Shown: in pieces, positions 26,683-34,593 of the stretch
Layout: each line of letters starts with the position of its first letter
How positions within the stretch are numbered: position 1 is the first letter of the stretch
Assembly (NCBI GenBank): GCA_016191645.1
Contig: JACPVQ010000098.1
Location: 1-43,253 of the forward strand
Source: Candidatus Solibacter usitatus
GTDB taxonomy: Bacteria; Acidobacteriota; Terriglobia; Bryobacterales; Bryobacteraceae
Reading direction: 5' to 3'
DNA length: 43,253 nucleotides
Position numbers and translations under genes: made by a program
The notes under the pieces: model-generated
Database searches by the model: none
Told to the model about the DNA's origin: nothing
What the model saw: the letters and a program-made list of their open reading frames with translations, nothing else

Positions 26683-27480
26683 TCACTGCTTCGGCAGAAA
26701 ATCGTACAGCTTCGATTCCCCTGCTTTCTCAAAGAAGGCGACCAGTTTATCCCGCCTGGCCAGAATGCCCTTCATCTCCGTATCCCGCACGTAACCCGTC
26801 AACTCGGCTTTCAACGTCTCCATTGTCAACCGCTTCATGGCGGCAAGCAATTGGCGGTCGCAGCGGTCGAGAATTTTCACATTCTGCAAGTCCGTCCGCG
26901 TGCGGAAGGCACGCGAATGGTCGATCATCCAAAGATTCCAGTCTTTGTCATACATTGCATTCTGCATGTTGCGGTCGGTGTTATAAATCAACTGGTCGAA
27001 CACCCTCATGATCAGGTATTGACGTGACCATTTGTCCTTGTCGGGCCCGAAGACTTTCTTCTTCACCCGTTCTCCTTCATCCATCTGAACGTCTTCCACC
27101 CACCATGTCCAAGCGGCCTTCGTGCCCTCGTAGCTCCGCTCCACCGATGGAGGAATCATGTCTCCCAAGCCAAGCATCCGTCCCAGACGGTAACCGGCGA
27201 TGTTGAATTTGTAGGTATCGCGGAAGTTGATCTCCGTACCCATAGGAGTTTCGAAGCGAGCTTTCTCTTCGTCGATTCGTTGAATGCTGGCATCGTGTGT
27301 TGTCGTGCCATCGGAGAGCGTAGCGCGCACGGTTCCAGTGATGCCCTTCTTTGCACCCTTCGTGCGAATCACTTTTGCGTTCAGCAGAAACTGCGCTTTC
27401 TGATCCAGTGTCAGAGCAGGTGGTATGGTTTCGCAGAAAAGCGGCGTTACCAACAGCCAGATGGGTAGTGTTTGCAGCAT
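26683..27480 (-). CDS. secreted kinase-fold-like protein (first of a tandem pair)
   Basis: This 265-residue protein has a signal peptide (about 1-16, PLFC-ET). The rest looks like a divergent kinase of the PI3/4-kinase, HipA or FAM20-like kind. It has an N-lobe-like [20 protein letters not shown] followed by MIPPSVER, then Asp169 and Asn174 in NTDRNMQNAMYD (catalytic-loop-like). Asp187 in [10 protein letters not shown] takes the place of the metal-binding DFG aspartate. Glycine-loop and lysine positions are not obvious. The function is unknown. It is about three quarters identical by eye to residues 1-265 of the next minus-strand gene, from which it differs mainly by lacking that protein's extra domains. 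The start is supported by the shared upstream promoter; a longer in-frame start would disrupt the signal peptide. Confidence 0.8.
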   Translation of the reverse strand: MLQTLPIWLLVTPLFCETIPPALTLDQKAQFLLNAKVIRTKGAKKGITGTVRATLSDGTTTHDASIQRIDEEKARFETPMGTEINFRDTYKFNIAGYRLGRMLGLGDMIPPSVERSYEGTKAAWTWWVEDVQMDEGERVKKKVFGPDKDKWSRQYLIMRVFDQLIYNTDRNMQNAMYDKDWNLWMIDHSRAFRTRTDLQNVKILDRCDRQLLAAMKRLTMETLKAELTGYVRDTEMKGILARRDKLVAFFEKAGESKLYDFLPKQ

Positions 27481-27487
27481 GTTGGAA

Positions 27488-27516
27488 ATTATTACAACTT
27501 CTCCATTGCGGTGCAA
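27488..27516 (-). promoter_or_regulatory. -35/-10 promoter of the short kinase-like gene, leaderless
   Basis: On the minus strand TTGCAC (27511-27516) is followed after 16 bases by TAATAAT (27488-27494), and the ATG starts seven bases later. The same arrangement with the same spacings precedes the paralogous gene. GGAGAAG lies between the two boxes and is too far from the ATG (over 15 bases) to act as a ribosome binding site. Confidence 0.6.
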
Positions 27517-27528
27517 GTCCGCGCTGCG

Positions 27529-29748
27529 TCAGGGTATGAGTTGATAACTGACGAACGCCAGTTTTCGCCCATCGGGCGACCAGGAAGGCACGTTGATGGT
27601 CCCCTGGCCGCCGAACAGTTTTGCCAGTATCGTGATTCTACGGTTCGACAGGGTCATCATGCGCAACATCACGTCCTTGTTCGCGGGATGCCCGGTAACA
27701 TCTTTTTCGAAGGTAATAAACACCATACGCTGCCCGTCCGGCGAAAGGTGCGGGAACCAGTTGTTATAGCCATCATCGGGAGTCACCTGTTCCTGTTCGC
27801 TCCCATCCGGCTTCATGCGCCAGATTTGCATCAGCCCGCTGCGAATGGAGTTGAAGTAGATGTGATTCCCGTCGGGCGAATACTCGGGGCCGTCGTCCAA
27901 CCCTTCCGCTGTGGTCAGGCGTGCCTCTTCGCCGCCGGCGACGGGAATTGTGTAGACGTCGAAATTGCCGCCGCGTTCGGCGCAGTAGGCCAGCGTTTTG
28001 CCGTCCGGCGACCAGCCATGAAAGTACGAAGGCGCTTTCTCCGTGACTCTTCTTGGAGTCCCGCCGCCGATCGGCACGACGTAGATCAAGGAGCGCCTTT
28101 GTTCCTGTGATTGGTCGCTGATGGCGATCATCGTGCCATCCGGCGAGATGGCGTGATCGTTGTTCAGCCGCGTGGCGAATCCGGTGTCGATGGTCTCCGG
28201 CTTTCCTCCCGCCGCTGGAATACGATGCAACCGGCCGTCGCCGTTGTAGAGCAGCATGTTGTCTTTAGTCCAGTTCGGCGCTTCAAATCGTCCTGCGGCG
28301 GTATAGAGCACGCGGCGGTCCGTCGACGCCACCGTGATGGTTTCCAGCGTACTGTAAAGTTTCGGTTGTCCCGAGGCCGCCGGCGGCGGCGTCACCTCTA
28401 CGTTGCGGAAGACCGCCTCCTCCTTGGCGTCCTTGTTGTGGGCGCTCACTCCAATTCCAACGTAGAACGGATCCCGCAGGGGAACTTTCATCAGTCCGCC
28501 GGAGAGGCGTAGATCCTCGCCTTCGGCGGCGACGGAGATATAAGAATACGCTCCTGCTTTGGTGAGCCGCACCCGTTTCGGCGCGGACACGTTGGACTGC
28601 ACTTCGTGCGTGGCTTCGCCCTTCTCCTCCCGCGATTGCAGCGACGTCAGTCCGCTGGCGTGCACCGCGACGTCGGCGTAGGCCGCGTCCGCGTCCAGGC
28701 TCTGTCGCATCATCAGCATCGCTTTCTTGTGCGGATCGCCGGTCTTGGTTGAGAATTCGATTTCCGCCGTCACGGAAACATCCCCGGACACTTTCTTCCA
28801 TACAAAATGAAAGGCGTCCGCGCGTCCCCACACATTCTCACCGCTCGCCGTAACGCGATAACTCTTCCGCGCCGCGTCGTACTCCACCGACCCGGCATGA
28901 GTCACGACGCCCACGTCTCCATTCCCTTGAAAAATCCCTGGTTGCACTGTCATCGCCGACGCCGCCGGCAGAAAATCGTACAGCTTCGCTTCTCCCCCTT
29001 TCTCAAAGAAAGCGACAATCTTTTCCCGTCTTGCCAGGATGCCCTTCAATTCGGGGTCCCGCAAATAATTCGCCAACTCCGCTTTCAGCATGTCCATCGT
29101 CAATCGCTTCATGGCCGTGAGTAAATGGCGGTCGCAGCGGTCCAACAGTTTCGCATTCAATAAATCCGTGCGCGTGCGGAAGGCGCGGGAATGGTCGATC
29201 ATCCACAAACGCCACTCCTTGTCATAGAGGATGTTCTGCACGTTGCGGTCCGTATTGAAAATTAGCTGGTCGAACACTCTCATGATCAAGGTTTGCCTGC
29301 CCCAAAGATCCTTGTCGGGCCCAAAGACTTTCTGTTTGAGCCGCGTGCCCTCGTCCATCTGGACATCCTCCACCCACCACGTCCACGAGGCGCGCGATCC
29401 ATCGAAGACGCGGTCCACCGAGGGCGGAATCATGCCGCCCAAACCGAGCATCCGGCCCAGCCGGTAGCCGGCGATATTGAATTTGTAAGTGTCCCGAAAG
29501 TTGATCTCGGTGCCGTTGAGGCCGTCAAATCGAGCTTTCTCCTCGTCGATTCTTTGAATGCTGGCATCGTGGGTAATCTTGCCGTCGGAGAGCGTGGCTC
29601 GAATGGTACCGGTGATTCCCTTCTTTGCTCCTTGTGTACGAATCACTTTGGCATTCAGCAGAAACTGCTCTTTCTGCTCAAGAGTGAGAGGAGTAGTCTG
29701 GCAGAAAAGCGGTCCTACCAGCAGGCAGAGGAGAAGAGTTCGCAACAT
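27529..29748 (-). CDS. secreted kinase-like, DUF1349-like and TolB-propeller fusion protein
   Basis: This 739-residue protein has a signal peptide (about 1-16, PLFC-QT), then three parts. Residues about 20-265 repeat the kinase-like domain of the neighbouring gene ([26 protein letters not shown]). Residues about 280-460 look like a DUF1349/concanavalin-like sandwich ([20 protein letters not shown] ... [13 protein letters not shown]). The last 270 residues are a TolB/WD40-like propeller with repeated SPDG motifs ([63 protein letters not shown]). The sandwich-propeller pair occurs alone in many acidobacterial proteins; its join to a kinase-like domain is unusual. It would act outside the cytoplasm. 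It lies 48 bases upstream of the short paralogue, each with its own promoter. Confidence 0.82.
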   Translation of the reverse strand: MLRTLLLCLLVGPLFCQTTPLTLEQKEQFLLNAKVIRTQGAKKGITGTIRATLSDGKITHDASIQRIDEEKARFDGLNGTEINFRDTYKFNIAGYRLGRMLGLGGMIPPSVDRVFDGSRASWTWWVEDVQMDEGTRLKQKVFGPDKDLWGRQTLIMRVFDQLIFNTDRNVQNILYDKEWRLWMIDHSRAFRTRTDLLNAKLLDRCDRHLLTAMKRLTMDMLKAELANYLRDPELKGILARREKIVAFFEKGGEAKLYDFLPAASAMTVQPGIFQGNGDVGVVTHAGSVEYDAARKSYRVTASGENVWGRADAFHFVWKKVSGDVSVTAEIEFSTKTGDPHKKAMLMMRQSLDADAAYADVAVHASGLTSLQSREEKGEATHEVQSNVSAPKRVRLTKAGAYSYISVAAEGEDLRLSGGLMKVPLRDPFYVGIGVSAHNKDAKEEAVFRNVEVTPPPAASGQPKLYSTLETITVASTDRRVLYTAAGRFEAPNWTKDNMLLYNGDGRLHRIPAAGGKPETIDTGFATRLNNDHAISPDGTMIAISDQSQEQRRSLIYVVPIGGGTPRRVTEKAPSYFHGWSPDGKTLAYCAERGGNFDVYTIPVAGGEEARLTTAEGLDDGPEYSPDGNHIYFNSIRSGLMQIWRMKPDGSEQEQVTPDDGYNNWFPHLSPDGQRMVFITFEKDVTGHPANKDVMLRMMTLSNRRITILAKLFGGQGTINVPSWSPDGRKLAFVSYQLIP

Positions 29749-29755
29749 GTTGGGA

Positions 29756-29784
29756 ATTATTACAACTCTGTGGTTGTGGCGCAA
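29756..29784 (-). promoter_or_regulatory. -35/-10 promoter of the long kinase-like gene, leaderless
   Basis: On the minus strand TTGCGC (29779-29784) is followed after 16 bases by TAATAAT (29756-29762), then seven bases to the ATG. Both boxes and both distances equal those of the paralogous promoter at 27488-27516, while the spacer sequence is only partly alike, so the promoter has been conserved. It abuts a 13-bp tandem repeat. Confidence 0.6.
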
Positions 29785-29823
29785 GTCACTTGTAGCCGTC
29801 ACTTGTAACCGTCACTTGTAACC
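29785..29823. repeat. three 13-bp tandem repeats
   Basis: GTCACTTGTAGCC (29785-29797), GTCACTTGTAACC (29798-29810) and GTCACTTGTAACC (29811-29823) follow each other without gaps. The third copy contains the last codons and stop of the gene at 29812-30915; the first abuts the -35 box of the next gene. It could be slippage, or a binding site for a repressor or activator of the downstream promoter. Confidence 0.85.
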
Positions 29824-30915
29824 AACGATGGGCCCGATCCAAATGGTGTTCGGCCCCGCCGACTGCGACAACATGCCTTGAGCGTCGAGGAAGGAAAGAG
29901 TGCGTAGAAACGCCGGATCCACGCGCGATGGGGCGTCCGGAGGAGCGCTGTTGCCGTCGAGCTCAAAATCGAGGAAGCGAATGCGCTTATGCAATGGCTC
30001 GCGATTTCCGGCAAGTTCCAGATTGTAGTTGTAGCGCGCCTGCTTTCCCTTCGGCGTCCGGCATTCTAGCGTCATGATCACAGTGGCATTCTGTTCGGAA
30101 GCGGCGACAACGGTGATGCCCATCGATGTGGCCAGATCGATATTATTAATGCGCCGCAGGAATCCGAGCACCTGTCCGGCGGCCCGGCGGTAGCTCACCG
30201 CCATGGCGCGTGTCTCGGTGGGCGCGCCGTCGACGATCTGCAACGAGGCCACACCAATCGGCATCCATTGCAAGGTGCCGGATTCGAACGTGTCGACACG
30301 CGCGCCGCGATCCTCCGGCGGGCCCTCCGCTGTCACCTCGAAATCGTCAATCCACAAAGTGTGCTCGCCGGTCACTTTCGGCAGTTGAACCGGCATGCCT
30401 AACTCCGCACTGGCGAAGAACACGGAAAGATCCATTACGGCAAGTCCCTGCACCTTATCCGGATCGAGTTTGCCGTCTTCATCCTTGGCATCGTTCGGCC
30501 CATCATTCAACGCGAAATCGGAAATCGCCAGATCCACCAGACGCCACGCATTCTTCGGCGACCATGCGATGGCGGTGTAGTCGCCGCCGCCGGGTTTGGT
30601 CTCGCTCATGACGACGGCGACAGGGGTGGCATGATCCGTTTTCAGCCAAAAACGGATACGCTTCATCCCCGCAAGGCTGGTGGAGACGGGCCGCACCGCC
30701 ATGGCGGGCTGTTTGGCGGCGATCTGATAATTCAGCACGAGCGAGGCCTTGCCGCCATGCGCATCCTGTGACGTTTGCGCCTTGGTGTTCACGCCCATGC
30801 CCACCCAACCCTGCTCGCCGGTTTCGAAGTCGTGACGGATGAGCGGAGGCTTTTGCGCAAGGCAACCGCATGCGCCGCCGAGCAACAAAATCAACGGCAC
30901 AAAGAAGATCGCCAT
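29812..30915 (-). CDS. secreted protein with two carbohydrate-binding-like modules
   Basis: This 367-residue protein has an N-terminal signal (MAIFFVPLILLLGGACGC, then LAQK); the cysteines could mark a lipoprotein but the lipobox is imperfect. Two beta-sandwich-like halves follow. The first (about 25-190) has IRHDFETGEQGWVGMGV, KRIRFWLKTDHATPVAVVMSE and TLWIDDFEVTAEG, a pattern of CBM11-like or galactose-binding-like modules. The second (about 205-360) begins with VDTFESGTLQWMPIG and closes with IWIGPIVGYK. No catalytic motif was recognised. The ATG at 30915 has GGAG eight bases before it; a GTG three codons earlier is possible. It is coupled to the upstream TIG gene and may share its cell-surface role. 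Confidence 0.68.
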   Translation of the reverse strand: MAIFFVPLILLLGGACGCLAQKPPLIRHDFETGEQGWVGMGVNTKAQTSQDAHGGKASLVLNYQIAAKQPAMAVRPVSTSLAGMKRIRFWLKTDHATPVAVVMSETKPGGGDYTAIAWSPKNAWRLVDLAISDFALNDGPNDAKDEDGKLDPDKVQGLAVMDLSVFFASAELGMPVQLPKVTGEHTLWIDDFEVTAEGPPEDRGARVDTFESGTLQWMPIGVASLQIVDGAPTETRAMAVSYRRAAGQVLGFLRRINNIDLATSMGITVVAASEQNATVIMTLECRTPKGKQARYNYNLELAGNREPLHKRIRFLDFELDGNSAPPDAPSRVDPAFLRTLSFLDAQGMLSQSAGPNTIWIGPIVGYK

Positions 30916-30920
30916 ACAAC

Positions 30921-31265
30921 TCACTCCACAGTGAGCTTGACGGGTTGCTCGATCATTTTCGGATCGGGCCCTTTTGTCACCAGCATCAGCGCGTAACGCA
31001 TGGGCTTCGCGCTGGCGGGAATCTTGAACTTGATGATCGTGGCCGCCTGCGAAACTACCTGCACCTTGATGTCATTCTTGCCGTCGGTAAGATAGATATC
31101 GCCCACGCCTTTGGAGTCGAGGTTTTCGCCATTGACCGTGATCTCGTCGCCGGCTTTGCCCTTGTCGGGTTCCACGGTGGTCATCCGCGCCATGCCTTGG
31201 GCGGAAAGCACGCGGGGCGCCAGGATCAAAGCAGCCAGAACCGAACAGAAAAGGATCCGCTTCAT
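30921..31265 (-). CDS. small secreted IPT/TIG-domain protein
   Basis: This 114-residue protein has a signal peptide (about 1-22, VLSA-QG) followed by a single IPT/TIG immunoglobulin-like fold: TTVEPDKGKAGDEITVNGEN, then GDIYLTDGKNDIKVQV, and IIKFKIPASAKPMRYALMLV. Such domains bind polysaccharides or act as spacers in surface proteins. GGGGGAA lies a few bases upstream of the ATG. The stop codon is five bases before the next ATG, so the two secreted proteins are probably made together. The promoter must lie in the 62-base gap shared with the divergent tyrS gene. Confidence 0.82.
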   Translation of the reverse strand: MKRILFCSVLAALILAPRVLSAQGMARMTTVEPDKGKAGDEITVNGENLDSKGVGDIYLTDGKNDIKVQVVSQAATIIKFKIPASAKPMRYALMLVTKGPDPKMIEQPVKLTVE

Positions 31266-31315
31266 AATCAATTCCCCCGTTACATGCTAGTCCGCGCGGA
31301 TGCTGAGCGCAACCG

Positions 31316-31321
31316 TAGAAT
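31316..31321 (+). promoter_or_regulatory. putative -10 element of tyrS
   Basis: TAGAAT lies six bases before the GTG start of tyrS. AAAGGGG directly before the GTG could instead be a very close ribosome binding site. No tyrosine T-box leader fits in the 62-base gap. Confidence 0.35.
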
Positions 31322-31327
31322 AAAGGG

Positions 31328-32542
31328 GTGGCATCTTTTTCCATTGACGAATCGATCACCTACCTTCGAAAGGGACTGCATGAACTCATCCGCGAGGAAG
31401 ATCTGCGCGAGAGGCTGAAGCTCGGCCGGCCGCTGCGCGTCAAGGCGGGTTTTGACCCAACCGCGCCGGATCTGCATTTGGGACACACGGTTCTGCTGCG
31501 AAAAATGAAGCACTTTCAGGATTTGGGACACACCGTGATCTTTCTCATCGGCGACACTACCGGCCTCATCGGCGACCCGACCGGCCGCAACGTGACACGT
31601 CCCGCGATGACGCGGGCGGAAATCGAGCAGAACGCCGAAACCTACAAATCGCAGGTGTTCAAGATTCTTGATCCTGTGAAGACCGAAGTCCGTTTTAACA
31701 GTGAGTGGCTGGCTGCGATGACGTTTGTCGAAGTGGGAGCATTGTGCGGCAAGTACACCGTGGCGCGGCTTTTGGAACGCGACGATTTTGCCAAGCGGTA
31801 CCGTGAACAAAACCCCATCTCCGTTCATGAATTCCTCTATCCATTGGCGCAGGGCTACGATTCGGTGGCATTGAAATGCGACGTGGAGATGGGCGGATCC
31901 GATCAGAAGTTCAATCTGCTGGTGGGCCGTGAATTGCAGCGCGACTTCGGCCAGTTGCCGCAGATTGTCGCCACCATGCCGCTGCTGGAAGGTTTGGACG
32001 GCGTCGAAAAGATGTCGAAGTCGAAGGGGAATTACGTTGGGATTACGGAGCCGGCGGAGGAGATGTTTAAGAAGCTGATGTCGATCAGCGATGAGTTGAT
32101 GTACCGCTACTACGAACTTCTCACCGATATGAGCGTCGCCGGGATCGGCCAGTTAAAGCAGCGGATTGCCCGTGGAGACGCGCATCCCATGGAATCGAAA
32201 ATGGAGTTGGCGAAACGGATTGTCGCCGATTTTCATTCGCAGGCGGATGCCTCGCGCGCCGCCGAGGAGTTCAACCGCGTTGTGCGGCGCAAGGAGATTC
32301 CGTCGGACATTGGGACGGTGGCACTGCCGGATGACGTTCGAACGGCGGCGGGGATTCACGTGCCGAAGCTGCTGGCGAAGATCGGTTTGGCCGAGTCGGT
32401 GTCGGATGCGAACCGCAAGTTGAAGGCGGGGGCCGTCGAGATCGATGGCATTCGAGTGAATGATCTAGTGTGGACAGGGGCCAGTGGCGACTTCATCGTG
32501 CACGCCGGGAAGCGCTGGATCAAAGTTAGCGCCCGCGCGTAA
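31328..32542 (+). CDS. tyrS: tyrosyl-tRNA synthetase
   Basis: This 404-residue class I aminoacyl-tRNA synthetase attaches tyrosine to tRNA-Tyr in the cytosol. The HIGH-type signature is HLGH in [15 protein letters not shown], and the KMSKS loop is seen intact in [13 protein letters not shown]. Tyrosine-site segments [10 protein letters not shown] and [10 protein letters not shown] are present. A C-terminal S4 RNA-binding domain (about 335-404, [28 protein letters not shown]) is present. The HLGH form and length place it with the TyrZ-like group rather than the E. coli-like group. The GTG at 31328 gives the usual N-terminus. It is a single gene, divergent from the TIG gene and followed by repeat element E. 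Confidence 0.96.
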   Translation: MASFSIDESITYLRKGLHELIREEDLRERLKLGRPLRVKAGFDPTAPDLHLGHTVLLRKMKHFQDLGHTVIFLIGDTTGLIGDPTGRNVTRPAMTRAEIEQNAETYKSQVFKILDPVKTEVRFNSEWLAAMTFVEVGALCGKYTVARLLERDDFAKRYREQNPISVHEFLYPLAQGYDSVALKCDVEMGGSDQKFNLLVGRELQRDFGQLPQIVATMPLLEGLDGVEKMSKSKGNYVGITEPAEEMFKKLMSISDELMYRYYELLTDMSVAGIGQLKQRIARGDAHPMESKMELAKRIVADFHSQADASRAAEEFNRVVRRKEIPSDIGTVALPDDVRTAAGIHVPKLLAKIGLAESVSDANRKLKAGAVEIDGIRVNDLVWTGASGDFIVHAGKRWIKVSARA

Positions 32543-32559
32543 CGCGCGCGGCACACTCG

Positions 32560-32864
32560 CTGAATCTTCCCAAGCCGCGAAGATTTCCACCTGTGGGGCA
32601 GGTCTCCAGATCCCTCGCGGCCGCCGCGAGGCCGACTTGAGTTTGGACATTTCCCGAGTTTGTGTGGGGCAGATCTCCAGACCGGCTCTGCCTGAAGTAA
32701 CCGCAATCTCCCGGGCGGCTGCAAAGCTGCCGAAGCGGCTGCAAAGCTGCCGAAGCGGCCGCCGCGCGGCCGAGCCGGAATGACCGGTTGCTCTCAGCAG
32801 AGGCGGTCTGGAGACCGCCTCGCCGACCTGGAGGTCGGCCCCACCTGAAACAAAGTGTCAATAC
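32560..32864. repeat. composite palindromic element E (double, partly decayed)
   Basis: This 315-base gap holds no gene. It looks like two elements joined: one starts with GAATCTTCCCAAGCCGCGAA (32562) and GTGGGGCAG (32593). A second starts with GTTTGGACATTTCCC and GTGTGGGGCAG (ending 32671). Words include 32613-32631 (CCTCGCGG-CCG-CCGCGAGG). A 20-bp unit built on GCGGCTGCAAAGCTGCC is repeated at 32715-32734 and 32735-32754. Then come 32800-32821 (GAGGCGGTCT-GG-AGACCGCCTC) and 32822-32839 (GCCGACCT-GG-AGGTCGGC). Some left-side words are broken (AGATCTCCAGACCGG joins two different half-words). The right flank CTGAAACAAAGTGTCAATAC runs over the stop codon of the next gene. Confidence 0.88.
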
Positions 32865-33253
32865 AACTTGCGCAGGCTCATCGCTTGTCCCGGACCTTCA
32901 CGCGATTGGACGCCGCCGCCGTTACCCGCGTTCGTGGACCCTTCGCGCTGCCGCGTCAGTTCCAATTTTCCGTTTTCAAAACGGCCGTTGAAGCGCAGGC
33001 GTGTGGTGTTGATCTGGTTTCCGTTCTGCTCGGCGATGACAACGACGAAAGTGATCTTTCCGTCCGCGGTCTTTCCTTCCACAATGGGGCTGCTCCCATA
33101 ATCGCCGTAGAGTTTTCCGCTAATCGCCTCGCCTTGCTGCCGCAGTTGGAAGGCGACATCCTGCAGATCACCGTTGCGGCCGGTCACCGTTCCCACCCAC
33201 GTGCCCGTGAGATCGGCGGCCTGTAGCGACCAGCAGAGCAGCGCGAAGATCAT
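32858..33253 (-). CDS. small secreted protein of unknown function
   Basis: This 131-residue protein has a short signal peptide (about 1-13, LQA-AD) and then a beta-rich domain: LTGTWVGTVTGRNGDLQDVAFQLRQQGEAISGKLYG, followed by IVEGKTADGKITFVVV and RFNGRFENGKLELTR. This TGTW-G...GDL-x-VAF-L pattern occurs in small exported proteins of Acidobacteria and Planctomycetes, often next to DUF1552/DUF1592 genes; the function is unknown. The start codon shares one base with the stop of the DUF1552 gene. Its stop codon and last codon fall inside the conserved right flank of repeat element E. Confidence 0.78.
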   Translation of the reverse strand: MIFALLCWSLQAADLTGTWVGTVTGRNGDLQDVAFQLRQQGEAISGKLYGDYGSSPIVEGKTADGKITFVVVIAEQNGNQINTTRLRFNGRFENGKLELTRQREGSTNAGNGGGVQSREGPGQAMSLRKLY

Positions 33254-34593
33254 CAGGCGTCTCCGCGCAGCAGACCGGCCAACGGTCCCGTGCTGTCCCC
33301 GAACCGTTCCACCGGCGCGCCGAAAGCGTCGAGCATGGAGACATAAAGATTCGCTAGCGGGGAATCGGGTGAGTAGACCAGGTGTTGTCCGCTGTCGATG
33401 CGTCCGCCGCCGCGGCCGCCAAGCAACAGCGGCAGTTTATGCGGATCGTGCTTATTCCCGTCGTTCAGCGCCGACGCGAACAGAATCATGGAATTATCCA
33501 GGACCGTGGAATCGCCTTCCTTCATATCGCGCAGCCGCTTCATCAAATAGGCGAATTGCGCCACGTGCCAACGGTTGATGAGATGATATTGCCGCAGTTT
33601 GTCGGCTTCGTTCTGATGGTGCGATACGTCGTGGTGGCCGGCGCTGACGCCTTCCAGCCAGCGGAAGCTGACGTTGCTCACCGCATTGCCGAACATAAAG
33701 GTACTGACGCGCGTAGTATCGGACTGGAACGCCGTGGCGATCATATCCAGCATCAGGCGCACATGTTCGGCGTGATCATTGGGCCGGTCCGTGGGAGCTC
33801 CCTTGCGGTCGATCGGCATGCGCGGCTTCCATTCGCGCCGCGCCGCGCTCCCGGATTTCTCCACGCGTTCTTCCAGCGATCGCATCACGGAGAGATACTC
33901 ATCGACGCGAAGCTTATCCGCCGCGCCGACATTCGCCCGCAGACGTTTGGCATCTCCCAGCACGCGGTCCAGCAGAAGCTTGTCGAGCTTGGCGGAATTC
34001 CCCAGTGCTCCGGTCGACGCGCGGTAAAGGCGTTCGTAGACTGAGGCCGGATTAATCTCCCGCGCCAGTGGTGTAGTTTCGCTGCTCCAGGCGATGTGCG
34101 ATCCATACACTCGCGTGTAACCCACCACGGCATCCACGCCGATGGCTACCGGCGTTACGCCAAGTTCCAGCGAAGGCAGCGGCGTGTGCTGTCCCGACTT
34201 CCGCGCCGCCAGCTGATCCAACGAGATTCCATTCGCTAAATCCGCGCCGGGAGTTTTCTTAATGGTTGTACAGGTGAGGATGGCAGCCTCTTTGACGTAG
34301 TGGCCATCGCCTCCTTTGGAATTGGCATTCCAGAGATTGCTGAGAACCACCACCTGATCGCGAACGTCGCGCAGCGGCTCCAAACTGGGCGTCAGCGCAA
34401 AGTCGCGGCCCGGAGCCTCCGGCCACCACTCCTTCGTGTTCACGCCGTTCGGCATGTAGAGAGCGGCTAGGCGGACAGGATTTCTGGGCAGCCGGGAAGT
34501 GGCGGGCGGCGTCATCGCCTCAAGCCAAGGCAGGCCGAGACAAACGCCCGCGCCGCGCAACACGGCTCTTCGCGAGAGTGGTGATCGAATCAC
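33253..34593 (-). CDS. DUF1552 protein, Tat-exported
   Basis: This 446-residue protein begins with a twin-arginine-like signal (PLSRRAVLRGAGVCLGLPW) and continues as a DUF1552 protein: RLAALYMPNGVNTKEWWPEA, DQVVVLSNLWN, FMFGNAVSNVSFRWLEGVSAGHHDVSHH, and MILFASALNDGNKHDPHKLPLLLGGRGG. The fold resembles a sulfatase/alkaline-phosphatase-like periplasmic protein, but the function is unknown. It almost always follows a DUF1592 protein, as here. The GTG start at 34593 overlaps the DUF1592 stop (GTGA) and has GGAGAAG upstream. A longer frame starting earlier lies inside the DUF1592 gene. Confidence 0.93.
   Translation of the reverse strand: MIRSPLSRRAVLRGAGVCLGLPWLEAMTPPATSRLPRNPVRLAALYMPNGVNTKEWWPEAPGRDFALTPSLEPLRDVRDQVVVLSNLWNANSKGGDGHYVKEAAILTCTTIKKTPGADLANGISLDQLAARKSGQHTPLPSLELGVTPVAIGVDAVVGYTRVYGSHIAWSSETTPLAREINPASVYERLYRASTGALGNSAKLDKLLLDRVLGDAKRLRANVGAADKLRVDEYLSVMRSLEERVEKSGSAARREWKPRMPIDRKGAPTDRPNDHAEHVRLMLDMIATAFQSDTTRVSTFMFGNAVSNVSFRWLEGVSAGHHDVSHHQNEADKLRQYHLINRWHVAQFAYLMKRLRDMKEGDSTVLDNSMILFASALNDGNKHDPHKLPLLLGGRGGGRIDSGQHLVYSPDSPLANLYVSMLDAFGAPVERFGDSTGPLAGLLRGDA

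Noticed and set aside
31266-31327. T-box leader before tyrS
   Set aside because: The gap is 62 bases and no T-box or specifier hairpin is visible.
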